Assembly (NCBI GenBank): GCA_018105865.1 | Contig: CM030836.1 | Location: forward strand, 7,727,192 to 7,791,191 | DNA from: Metaphire vulgaris | Lineage: Eukaryota > Annelida > Clitellata > Crassiclitellata > Megascolecidae | Direction of reading: 5' to 3' | Length of the DNA stretch: 64,000 nucleotides | Part shown: positions 1 to 9,904 of the stretch, in pieces | How the letters are laid out: every line of letters starts with the position of its first letter | How positions within the stretch are numbered: the first letter of the stretch is position 1 | Made by a program: the position numbers and the translations under genes | Notes under the pieces: model-generated | Seen by the model: the letters and a program-made list of their open reading frames with translations, nothing else | The model's database searches: none | What the model was told of the DNA's origin: nothing

Positions 1-106
1 CAACACCAATAATTGAGATGAATGAAGTCATTTTCCCACTGTCCTTCTAATATAAAATTCAGATTGAATTTGAAAAGACTTAATCTGATTTCAAAACGCC
101 ACACAC

Positions 107-1839
107 CTCTTTGGGATGCAGTTTTGCAAATGGAACAAGCGTGACAACAAATGGCAGATGGCTCTGCTTCAGCAAATCACCAGTGCAAGGTATGTTGTAC
201 ATAGAAGAACGAAGAAATCGTGGACTGCAAGTGCCTAAATAAATTACAATGCTCTGTCCTTACACAGATATCAGCAAAAAGAAATCAATGTCACAGGGGT
301 TTCAATCCTTCACAAAATAAGAAATAATTTCTTCAATTAAGAACAAGTTATATATGCACATGTACTTATAAATAAATGAGATACTTACTCTAATGACTGA
401 CGTGACAACAATAAACCTGCATTGTCAATTTAAACAAGTCATTAATATTCAGCTTAGAGTTAGATTTCAAATTTTTACTCAGACAAAAGCCAACATAGTA
501 CTGCTTTCATTCGAATAATAAAACTCACAATCCTTCTGGAAAAGACAAACCCTATTCTTTTAAATAATAATTTTTCTCCAATGTCTATAAATGCCTGCCT
601 TACCTTGATCTTCTGCTATAAAACTTGTGGTAACAAGTGGAGGAACAAGACCTCTCTGACCAGTTTGAAATAATCCACCATGAGTTCTGTTGTCGTCTTC
701 AATTACCTGAATCTAAAATGCAAAAGTTCACTGTTTGACAACATATGTTGACAATAATATTTTGTACTCACGTCACAACATGAGATGAGTGGTTGAAAAC
801 TTTAGAACATATTTTAAGAAGACAGAAAATAATCCATACAAAAGTTCACTATAAAATTGAGGTGGCTGAGTAAAGTTCACTGTTGCAAAAGCAATACTAT
901 TAGAGCCAAGTGAGGCCTATAAGAGATGAACTTTATTCATAACAGTCAATTTCAATCAGGTTCTGTGAATGCACATGCCATCACTAATGGCATTTGTGAT
1001 AACAACGGCAATGGTGGTAATATTGAAGACAAGGATTAGATCGACAATAATGATGATCTCAAATAAATTCTAGTTTCTTACAGCACTTGGCATTTGGTCT
1101 GGGTCTAAGCGTCTTGGCTGCTGCGGTTGAGTCTGCAAAGGCCCTGTTGCCGATAGTGGTAATCCTTTGCTAGCATAGACTGGTGGCTGGCCAGGTGGAA
1201 CTTGATTGCCCTGCATGTATTGAGCTCCGACTTGACCAAAAGCACCAGACGGAACATTCTGATTCTGACCGCCATAGAGTCCTGGTGACAGAACAGACGA
1301 CTCCATCGGTGATCCCAAGTTCATCTGCATCGACCCTGTGGAAATAAGTTGATTTGTATAAGGTGCAGCACCGGGTACCATAGCCGGAGGAACAGCATGA
1401 GTCGGAGGATGACTCTGATGAGGAGGACCCGGTGGAGGAGGACCACTGCCAAGTAACGGTGGTGTATACGGCATGTTACCCTTTGGAGGTGGCTGAGTAA
1501 AACTTGGCTGCAGGTTGCTGTATGGTGGCTGAGACATAGAGTGGACTGGTGTATTACCACCCAGAGGCACTGGATATGGACCTTGGGTACCCTGAAATGG
1601 CAAACCAGCAGGAAGGTGCTGCCCTGAAGTTGGTGGTCTAAAGTTAGTAGATGGCACCACTCTCTGTGGCCCAGCTACAGGAGGAGAAAGCTGCTGATGA
1701 GATGTAGATAAACCACCCTGGAAAAAATATATTCAACAGAACTGATCATAGATTACAGAAAATAATAATTAGGCAATGAAAAGATTCTGTTAGAAAAAGA
1801 GCATACCATAATGTATATATATCTATGTATGTATGTATG

Positions 1840-1911
<72 letters not shown>

Positions 1912-3777
1912 ATTCATCAATACATAAATTCAAATATCCCTTGTTTCAGTAAACTCTTGAAACCAGTGATTTCAAGAAATCAAAAAAGTTAAAATTTAAA
2001 AAAAACTCCATTTAGCAGCATTTCATTCCAAAACGTAAAAACTCTAGGGATTTTGCAACATCAAATGAAGGTGTGGCATTAGCTTTCACAAGTCAATTTA
2101 TTCAATGTGATTGTTCAGGGACAGTCGGTCTGTAACAATAAATGGAGTTTAATAAATTTAATTCAATGGATCAAAAACTGTTTATAAAATCTATGATGCT
2201 TCTGTCAGTAAAACTTTGAAATGGCACTGGTTTGAAAATGGAACAGTCCTAGTATAGAAAATCAACGGTTTGGGTAAATAACAGATGAAACCTTTAAATT
2301 ATTAGTCAAGGGCAGTGGCTGGCTGCAGTTACTGAGCATCTATCTCTAAATAGAAACCTTGGCAATGTTTTAATAAGAACTGCACATGTCTTAGCTAAAA
2401 AATGATAAACATGTGCAAAAATAATCTTTTAATTGCCCAAAAATTTTGAAAATTTGCAGAAGGTGTATTATTTTTAATGCAATAATGATTACATAATTTA
2501 AAAAGAGGTCGAGACCATCACTACACCCTGTAAACTTATTTTTATTAGATGTCTGAAATCTTGCACTTGGCAAGTGGTTTATTATGGTTTGCTTCAATTA
2601 ATTTTCAAGTAAAATTAACATTAGTCAGGTTTTATTTTGCCCAAACAAATTTCATATACACTAACTGGACCCTGTAAGAATTAGAGGAACATTGTAGCAT
2701 GAAACTGCCGATTCTGTCAGTTATGGTTTGAAAATGGCACAGTCTAATGATCCCATAGGTCCAATTTGACTGTTATTTGAAAAGTAAAAACAAATGCCAA
2801 AAATATCTTATCCCGAAAAGGTAATGCAAACCTGAAATATATTTACCAAGTGATGCACAAATTTCTTGTGTATTTAAAATAAAGCCGTAGTTATAAGTCT
2901 CCAATTTATTGTGCATATGGAACCTTCCAAAAAGTTGTTTATGTTAATTTCTTAATCGCACAATTAAACGTGCTTTAAAAAATTGATCGTTTATCGGCAG
3001 CACTAATAATAATAATAATAAATAATAATAATAATAATAAAATAATAATAATAAAATAACCCTGGAGTTTTTAGTGTGTTCATGAAATCATCAAACCCTG
3101 AATGAGCCTTTAGTGAAACTGTGTAATGCCACACCCACTTTTTCAGTAAATGTTGGAAATGGAGAGTTTTTACGTTTTCAGAAATCACTATGAAATGGTG
3201 ACTTCATAAATGATAACTTGTTTAGGGATTTACCTGAAATCAATAGTTTCACAGTTTGACTGTAACATATATAGGTAATTCATCAATTACACAAATCAAG
3301 TGTCCCTTTCTCTTCATACTCTCTTGGTATGCAAGACACAAAAATCAAAATTTAAAAATAAACTCCATTTAGCAGCATTACATTCCAGGTACATGGCACC
3401 TAAACAACATCAAATGAAGTTAGCATTAGCTCCAAGTCAATTTATTCAATGTGATTGCCGGCAAGGGACAGTAAGCACTGTAACAATAAATGGAGTTTAA
3501 TAAATTTAATTCATAAAATGTTCAAAAACTGTTCATACAATCTATGATGCTCCATAACTCAATTATAACTTGATCAATAATTTGCTTTAATTTCATTGAC
3601 TTTGACCACCAAATCAACAGCATAGATAGCTCAATCAAGCAAATTGAGCAATCAGGCATAGTCAGGCATAGTAAGAATTCTGATGAATGACTTATTCATC
3701 CCTAGAAACCTTTCACTCTTTAATAAGAACTGCACATGTCTTAGCTAGTGCAAATGATAAATTTGTGCAATCAAATA

Positions 3778-3822
<45 letters not shown>

Positions 3823-6800
3823 TTCACCATCAAAACTGGCATTTATTATGGTAAATCTTGCCTTTGTCCTGCTTCAGCTTTGCTTCAATTATCAGTTCTT
3901 TAACATGTAAGTTTTATTTTCCAAAAACATATTTCTAATACACTAACTGAACAGTGCTGTAAAATAAAGTAATACAGTAGCATGAAACTGACCGTGCCTA
4001 ACACTGGAGACTCTGACAGGTTTAATGATCCCATATGTCCAGCTAACTGTTAATTATAACACAAAAAACAAATGCCAAAGTTAAAACACAATAAAAATGC
4101 AACTACGGTATTTACCCAAGAATCACAAATTATTCAGCTACTTCAAATCATATAGTAATAGGTCTGAAATTGAAATTTATATATGGAGCTTAAAATATTT
4201 TTCAAGAATTCAACAACAATAACAAAGCAGCATAAAAAGCATATCGTGGATATAAAAATAATAAATATACTACAATAATAAAAATTACAAATGACCTGGC
4301 CAGGGTGAGGTGGTCTGTTGTGTGGGAACCCTGGAGCTTGGCTTTGTACGTTGACCCCCGATTGAAAAGGCGGTGAAGTCCATGTTGGACTTGGACCTCT
4401 ACAGGGAGAAAACATATACACTAATAAACATAAAAAGCTTCATATTTACCTGCACTAAATATCAGCACTTCTTACTTGATTGACAATAAAGCACGAGTAA
4501 TACAATATGTAATACATTCCAATATTAATCAAAACCAGAAACTTAATAGAAGAGCATCAAGTGCATTCTTACTAGAGAGACACTTACTGCAATGGGCCAG
4601 GACCTGGCTTTAGATGTTGTATGTCTGCATCCATTGGCATTCTATTATGGAAGTCATGAGGTGGCCCAGCTAATCCTGCTTTCAAAAATAGTTTAAATAC
4701 AAATATATACCAAGATTTATATCAACATACCAGAAAGCAAAAAGGAAAGCTACAGTTTAAAGTCCTTCAACACAAGATAGGTAATTTAGACAAGCAAATG
4801 AAACTCAGTCTTCTTTGGTGGTCACTAACTTAAATGCCATTCGAGAAATTAGCCAACTGGTAACCTTGTTGATGTTCACAGAAGGTAAAAGAGGTCCTCA
4901 TGGATGTCCTTTTCTTGGGAGGGGGGGGACTCCCATCAATGCTATACACAGAAACACGCATCATTAAAGCCAAAAGTACCCAAAAACATTTGTTGTAATA
5001 TGAAACATTCTGCACATTTCTGAGAAACAAGCCTGTCTGCAAACAAATTTGGTAAACTGATTTCCTTAAATGTGCTTTTTTCTCTTTGGTGTCCTCATTT
5101 ACAAGCACGCACCCAAAATCCATTCATGAAAATAGCCAGCATGCATCATCATACAAAACTCTGTATTCTATCATGACAGCGCCAATAACTAAGTCAACCG
5201 AATAACAAATTCAACTACTTGCCAACTTCAATAATTTGCTCATTTTGATAAAAATATAATGGTAAAATTTTCAAGTGCCAATAGACAGATTGCGGATTTA
5301 ATGAGGTGGGAAGTTAGCAGAGTGGTAACAACGTTGAATGATAGAGCAGAAGGTCTCGCTTTCAATACCCGCTGGAGCCCTAAGCCTTACTTGCTAGAGG
5401 TGTTGGTAAAATGAGTAGCAGTGGTAAAATGCTGCGATAAGCTAAACAGGTATGCTATGTGATGCACTAGCCCTATACCAATGGTATTGCACGCCTGGCT
5501 GTGGGCTATAGCAACAGAGATCAGCACTGCCTTATGAGCCCGTGAGGTTTGGGAAGGACTTTGACTTTTGACTTTAATGAATTTAATATCCTAATTTAAA
5601 CATCCACAAATGTTAGTGCTTCAAACCATAAAACCAAAATCTATAGTGTCACAATCACAGGAATCCAGCTGATAGTTTGTATTTACATTCACAAAACAAA
5701 GCTGCAAAACATTAGTTTGCTTAACTGCAGTTCATTTAAAACTACCACCCAGTGACTAAATATCAAACAATTTCTTTAAAATTATGCATAGGATTTATAA
5801 AATATATCAGCACTACTAAATAAACTAGAAAAGGCTGCTAGGATAGTAACTTCAACTTCAGGAAATGTCCCCAATCTTAGATCTTCTAGCAAATAACGGG
5901 TACTAATTGCCTGGTGACTGCATATTATAAGCAACTGCCTTGGGCAATAGGAGGCATTAGCAGACATTAAGAGAAGTTCTGGAGGTTTGACAGTGGTTCT
6001 CATCAGACCTATCAGCTGGGGTGGAGTCCATACCGGGCTGGGCGCCTGGGCACGGGCCTTGAGGTATGGGCCATGGGTGCAAAATGTACGGGCTGTGGGC
6101 CTTGCACGGGCTGGGCGCTAACAATATTTCTTGAATAAATTAATAGTTCTAATTTCTTCCACAAGTAGCACTCCTGGAGGCCTAATGAACATAGACATAT
6201 AGAGGCTAACAAAATATCAATGTTTTATTAACAATAATTATTGCACATTGGCTCTACAACTGTCAGGAGCATGGGTTAATACTAGGGCTGCAAAAGTTAA
6301 TGATTAATTAATCGATTAATCGTTTAAAATTTTTTAACGAATACATTTTTAAAATAATTAATCGACCCATCACTTACTTACAAATGTACCGGAAGTCAAA
6401 AAGTAAAAAAATGGAGGCCAAGAAATATAAACAAATTTCCGGACGATTACACGAACATTTTGGTTTTAAACTATTGACTGACGGTAACGTTGAAAATGTT
6501 GATAAAGTTTATTGTATCCATTGTGAGAAATCGTTTGCCTACCATGGTTCTAACACTTTGCTTACTTATCACCTGCAAACCAAACATCCACTACAGTATC
6601 AGAAACTTTTGCTGAGACAGTCTACATCAGCATCATCTACTACTTCGAAGCAGGGTATTTTGAGTCCCTTTTGTCGTTCATCAGATCGTCCAGTCAGTGT
6701 TACTTTACGATTGTTCAGCTTGGCCGGGTATATTGTCAATAAGACTCACTCATCACTTGAACCAAATAATGTCAACAAACTTGTCTGTTTGCGTAGTTGG

Positions 6801-8084
6801 TTAAATGATGACATATAAAGGAGATGTTCCAGGGTTATTTAGATTTTCGACAAGTACGTTTAATAAATGTTACTTATGACACCATAAATTTTAATTTTTG
6901 GCTTTAATCTAAATTAACTATTAATTAATCGTTAATTTATAAAAGTTAACTAATAAATTTAAATTAATCGTTAGCAGCTCTAGTTAATACCCATTTAATA
7001 AATGGGGATGTCATTTGGGGGGCAGAGGCCGTGGCCCCCAAGAAAATTTTAAAAATAAGGTATAATGTATTAAATAAAAAAGAAATGTGAAATGTGCAAA
7101 AATCGCCAGAAATTGACCAAAATTTGCCAAAAAAGGTTCAAAAATGTTAAAATTTGCCAAAATTGGTCCAAAAATTGCCCAAAATGCCAAAAAAGTAGAG
7201 AATGAAAAATATTCATCCTTAGCAACTCTTGCTCAAAAACTCTGGGTGCCATATTTATTATCCATGTACTAAAAGGCATAAATAGAGGCGAGTTGACACA
7301 CCTTTCCTCAGTGTGTCAACTCTTATCCAAGTCTAAATTCAAGTTGAGAGTTAACATATAAATTAGTTTATATTTCCTTAGTCTTGTCTTTTTCTTTCCT
7401 TTTCCTAACAGCAACAGAATATTGATGTTTTATTGACAATTATACAATAGCTACAAATCAGATGTAATAAAATTGTAATTAGGGAACAGCTAAGAAAATA
7501 ATTTTTTAACATATAATTAATGAAAATTACTTGACTTTGAGTTTGCAGATGAATATCGTAATTAAAATTGTGCTAGCAGATTATACTTTTATTAAACTAG
7601 TTTTCGCTCTCCCGTACCTTGGACCGGGCTGCAAGGTACGGGCTACGGGCCCGTACTTTTGTTGCCCGTACTTTGAGGCTCGCCCAGCTTCAAGCCAGGT
7701 GGGCCTCAAAGTATGGGCAACGGGCTTGGGCCGGGTTCCACCCCAGCCTATCAGTGCACCTTTTGCTTTCCTTCCTTCATATAAGAATATATGTTTGCTA
7801 AACAGCTCTATCAAATTATGCCAAAAATACATTTTTCTAACCTCCATGTCCTGGTAATCTAGGCTGAGGTGGTGGCATTCCACTTAAGGCACTCTGATTC
7901 GGCCCCTGTTGAGGTGCCTGTGTTTGGTGCTGGCCTGGCACCATTCCTTGAACTCCATATGGAAACATATCTTGTGAAGCAATGTTTGAATTTGAATCAT
8001 GCCTACTCTGAGGCTGACCATTCATTAACTGTACATTCATTGTGCAAGGATCACCATTTGTTGATCACAGTGTTGTGGAAGGAA
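107..8084 (-). CDS. SEC24: SEC24C/D-type COPII coat subunit, 5' part of gene (6 exons seen)
   Basis: SEC24 is the cargo-binding adaptor of the COPII coat that buds vesicles from the ER. Exons, all with GT-AG borders: 8084-7842 (ATG at 8040, preceded in frame by a TGA), 4678-4588, 4398-4296, 1717-1082, 712-604 and 234-107; the gene leaves the window at the left. Phases join without a break and give 422 codons. Residues 1 to about 340 are Pro/Gln/Gly-rich, as in the disordered SEC24 N-terminus. The diagnostic part follows: RRLDPDQMPSA joined to IQVIEDD, then GLVPPLVTT and DQGTCSPRFLRSSMYNIPC, which match the start of the conserved SEC24C/D core. The zinc-finger, trunk and gelsolin-like domains must lie beyond the left edge. 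The introns hold SINE, hAT and pogo-like debris. C/D subtype is inferred from the MNV start and the linker; A/B is less likely. Confidence 0.9.
1811..1908. repeat. (TGTA)n/(TA)n microsatellite
   Basis: Imperfect TGTA units pass into about 35 TA dinucleotides inside a SEC24 intron. Confidence 0.95.
1909..3262. repeat. Pogo-like element copy, apparently interleaved with intron sequence
   Basis: Blocks nearly identical to the element at 30598-31625 (for example TTTGAAATGGCAC, GTGGCTGGCTGCAGTTACTG, TTAATCGCACAATTAAACG and the terminal CAGTTTGACTG) alternate with blocks nearly identical to 3263-4130 (for example CTCCATTTAGCAGCATT, AATAAATGGAGTTTAATAAA). The order of both sources is kept. It ends with the same terminal TTTGACTG-TA as the full copy. 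Alternating mosaics like this suggest two alleles merged in a consensus rather than a biological structure. Confidence 0.7.
3003..3056. repeat. (AAT)n microsatellite within the pogo-like copy
   Basis: About 16 imperfect AAT units, matching the AAT tract in the same internal position of the copy at 31366-31410. Confidence 0.9.
3263..4140. repeat. Intron segment duplicated relative to 1909-3262
   Basis: GTAATTCATCAAT and the blocks after it repeat, in order, sequence dispersed through 1909-2830. No transposon termini are visible. It most likely represents the element-free allele of the same intron. It also contains a (GA)n run at 3780-3820. Confidence 0.6.
3780..3820. repeat. (GA)n microsatellite
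   Basis: About 20 GA dinucleotides in a SEC24 intron. Confidence 0.95.
5301..5585 (+). repeat. tRNA-derived SINE, copy A
   Basis: The head has an A-box-like TTAGCAGAGTGG and, about 45 bases on, a degenerate B-box (GCTTTCAATACCC), the spacing of a tRNA-type polymerase III promoter. The same head occurs at 20250-20150 (reverse), 20996-20900 (reverse) and 55285-55380. The tail differs from the other copies and ends in TTGACTTTTGACTTTAATGAA. It sits in a SEC24 intron. Confidence 0.7.
6010..6120. repeat. GC-rich CGGGC repeat block
   Basis: Repeated ACGGGC/CGGGCTGGGCGC words in an otherwise AT-rich intron. The same vocabulary recurs at 7612-7760, so this is probably a fragment of the same foldback element. 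Confidence 0.45.
6283..6982 (+). mobile_element. Internally deleted hAT transposon, 700 bp, 8-bp TSD
   Basis: The element is flanked by GTTAATAC on both sides (6275-6282 and 6983-6990). Termini TAGGGCTGC and GCAGCTCTA are inverted repeats followed by AT-rich subterminal GATTAAT motifs. The 8-bp duplication and TAGGG ends are typical of hAT elements. It is about 2 kb shorter than an autonomous hAT and keeps one open frame. Confidence 0.9.
6384..6818 (+). CDS. Miniature hAT protein: BED zinc finger joined to hAT dimerisation tail
   Basis: This is a 144-codon frame inside the 700-bp hAT element. Residues 40-70 form a BED finger: YCIHCEKSF then LLTYHLQTKH (C-x2-C ... H-x4-H). Near the C-terminus, FSLAGYIVNKTHSSLEPNNV matches the hAT C-terminal (hATC) dimerisation region. 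The DDE catalytic core between them is missing, so it cannot transpose on its own. Such proteins can act as DNA-binding repressors; whether this one is expressed is unknown. The frame is free of stops although the element is non-autonomous. Confidence 0.75.
   Translation: MYRKSKSKKMEAKKYKQISGRLHEHFGFKLLTDGNVENVDKVYCIHCEKSFAYHGSNTLLTYHLQTKHPLQYQKLLLRQSTSASSTTSKQGILSPFCRSSDRPVSVTLRLFSLAGYIVNKTHSSLEPNNVNKLVCLRSWLNDDI
7612..7765. repeat. GC-rich foldback repeat near SEC24 exon 1
   Basis: GGGCCCGTACTTT/GCCCGTACTTTGAGGC is followed about 30 bases later by the inverted GCCTCAAAGTATGGGC, so the block folds into a long hairpin. It lies 80-230 bases downstream of the first coding exon of SEC24 in an AT-rich intron. 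No TSD was found. Confidence 0.6.
8041..8084 (-). other. 5' UTR part of the first coding SEC24 exon, with splice acceptor
   Basis: On the minus strand a pyrimidine-rich run ending TTGTGTTGTAG directly precedes position 8084, so at least one noncoding exon lies further right. An in-frame TGA lies in this 44-base leader, which supports the ATG at 8040 as the start codon. The upstream exon could not be placed; a possible GTGAGC donor is near 8675. Confidence 0.5.
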
Positions 8085-8699
8085 CTACAACACAAAACAT
8101 TTCATAAATTAAGTATCAATGAAAGCAAGCAGCTAGAAATAACTTCACTGAATATTGCAGCACAAGTTAAATCTGTACACTGCCACTGTCAACCTCATAG
8201 TTTGCTTTAGTCTATAACATGACTATTAATTACCACATTTTATACCAAACAATCAACAAGTTAGAGCCACGGTGGGCAACATCAAATTAGTGCTTCCACA
8301 GCACAACTGTGATTGGCATTGGCTTCGCACAGAGTTGCATCACCGACCGTGATTTTATTTGTTTCTACTAGCGATTCTAAAATATTGGCACTTAATTCCA
8401 TCATCAGCATCTCTGACAGTTTATTAAGAAGAGACACAAATATATATCTCTTATTCATATGAAAGCATCAACTGTTACTCTAAAATTCGACGAACGCTTT
8501 AGAACATAACAGATCGATACCGTCGCGCCACTCTCGAGGCGCTATAAAAATTCACGATGTTTACTTTATATTTCAATCATAAATATCGCAACCTCAACAA
8601 TTAGTAACAGAGCTTCTGTAATAACTTGAGCGAATCGTTCAGTGTTCTGTCAAAAGACGCGTAATTATCTGTTTCCTGTGCTCACAGTTTATGTCTATT

Positions 8700-8848
8700 T
8701 AAGCAGAAATCGTTTACTTTATCTCCGGATTTGTTGTATAAACACACGGCGACCATTCACCGACGGCGACGGACACGTCACGGCAAATGCCCGGATGAAC
8801 GCATGCGCACTAACGCCACGTCTCTCAAATTATCAATCCTCCAAAAGC
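8700..8848 (-). promoter_or_regulatory. Probable CpG-rich promoter of SEC24
   Basis: This stretch is locally GC- and CpG-rich against AT-rich surroundings. It contains GCATGCGCAC (8801-8810), a good match to the NRF1 palindrome, and an ACGTCAC CRE-like half site near 8775. It lies about 0.65 kb upstream of the first coding exon and ends where a hAT fossil begins (8849). Promoter assignment is inference from composition and position. Confidence 0.4.
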
Positions 8849-9890
8849 CAGCGGTTCCCAAACTGTGGTCCGCGGACCGAAGGGGGTACGTGGAGGATAT
8901 GGCCGGGGTCCGCGAGAGCCTCCCGAAATATTAAGCAACATTCATAGTTTTAACATTGACAGCCTGTGTACTCAAATTAATGTGTGGCATCAATAACATT
9001 AATTAATATAAATCATAGGATAAATATACTAGAGCTGCACAATAATATCTAGATATATACTAACACCGTCAGCCGGAGTATTTCAAGTGACAAAATACTA
9101 AAAGGTATATTTGAACTTCGAGAAGAAATATTAGTAGGTTATTTGTGCCAACATAATATTATTTCTGACAGAACATAATGATGCATTTTTCTGACAGAAT
9201 ATATTGATCACCTTATGAGTGCTTCATCCATGATTGATCAGATTTATATATTCAATATAATTAATTATATTAATTAACTGAACTTTTTCACTGCAGGGGA
9301 GAGATTCAAACATCTATTGTGAAGTCATGACAAGATAGCATCAAAAAGGAGCTCCATTTATGGAAAGCTAAAATAAACAGCTGAGTTTTAGGCATAGGCT
9401 ACTTCCAAGTTCCAACCCTGGATGATTACATCAGTAACAATTTTAATACACAACTTATGTATAACCATGCATGGGCTGAGTTGGAAAATAACTAAATATA
9501 AATAAAAATCGTTAGTCAATGTTGATGTTATAATATGCGACGTCAGACAACATTTGGATTCGTTGGCTGAACATTTTTATGAATATTTCTTGAATAATGT
9601 TGAGAACTTTTTATTTGGGTCCGCCATTGACATCTATAAATAGCCTATAGGCTATTTATAGATGTCAATGGGGTCCGCACTCCGCAGTCCGTTTGAAGTT
9701 GAAATGACTGACCTTGCTGGGCAAGAACAGGAGAAATTATTTGATATTTCATGTGTTCCTAGTCTAGCTTATACAAATCGGTTAAAAGAAAAATCACTTT
9801 AATCGTTTTGGCTGTTTGTAGATCTGAGTTTCCGTTATTGTCTTACAAGGCAGCCATGATTTTGTTGCCTTTCCGCTTTCCTTATTCGCG
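8849..9890 (+). mobile_element. hAT fossil (ZBED5/FAM200-like), left part
   Basis: It begins CAGCGGTTCCCAAACTGTGG, the classic terminus of this hAT group. From about 9715 a broken frame resembles the transposase C-terminus: a run like LKEKSL-SFWLFVDLSF, then FPLLSYKAAMILLPF. The frame stops at about 9888 where an L2 LINE enters and resumes at about 14420 (CETAFSTLTL). Multiple frameshifts and stops make it inactive. The right terminus was not found. Confidence 0.7.
9624..9671. repeat. 48-bp perfect palindrome
   Basis: Centred between 9647 and 9648 on CCTATAGG, each 24-base arm (CCATTGACATCTATAAATAG then CCTA) is the exact reverse complement of the other. It is bounded on both sides by GGGTCCGC-like sequence and lies within the hAT fossil. 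Confidence 0.9.
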
Positions 9891-9904
9891 ATCATATACA
9901 AATT

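Noticed and set aside
4830..5123. 97-codon minus-strand frame in a SEC24 intron
   Set aside because: No family resemblance and no compatible splice sites between SEC24 exons.
5782..6212. Minus-strand frames of 66-73 codons in a SEC24 intron
   Set aside because: No domain, no splice signals fitting SEC24 phase, partly made of the GC-rich repeat.
8642..8947. Plus-strand frames of 67-101 codons
   Set aside because: They cover the CpG-rich SEC24 promoter and a hAT terminus; open because of GC content.
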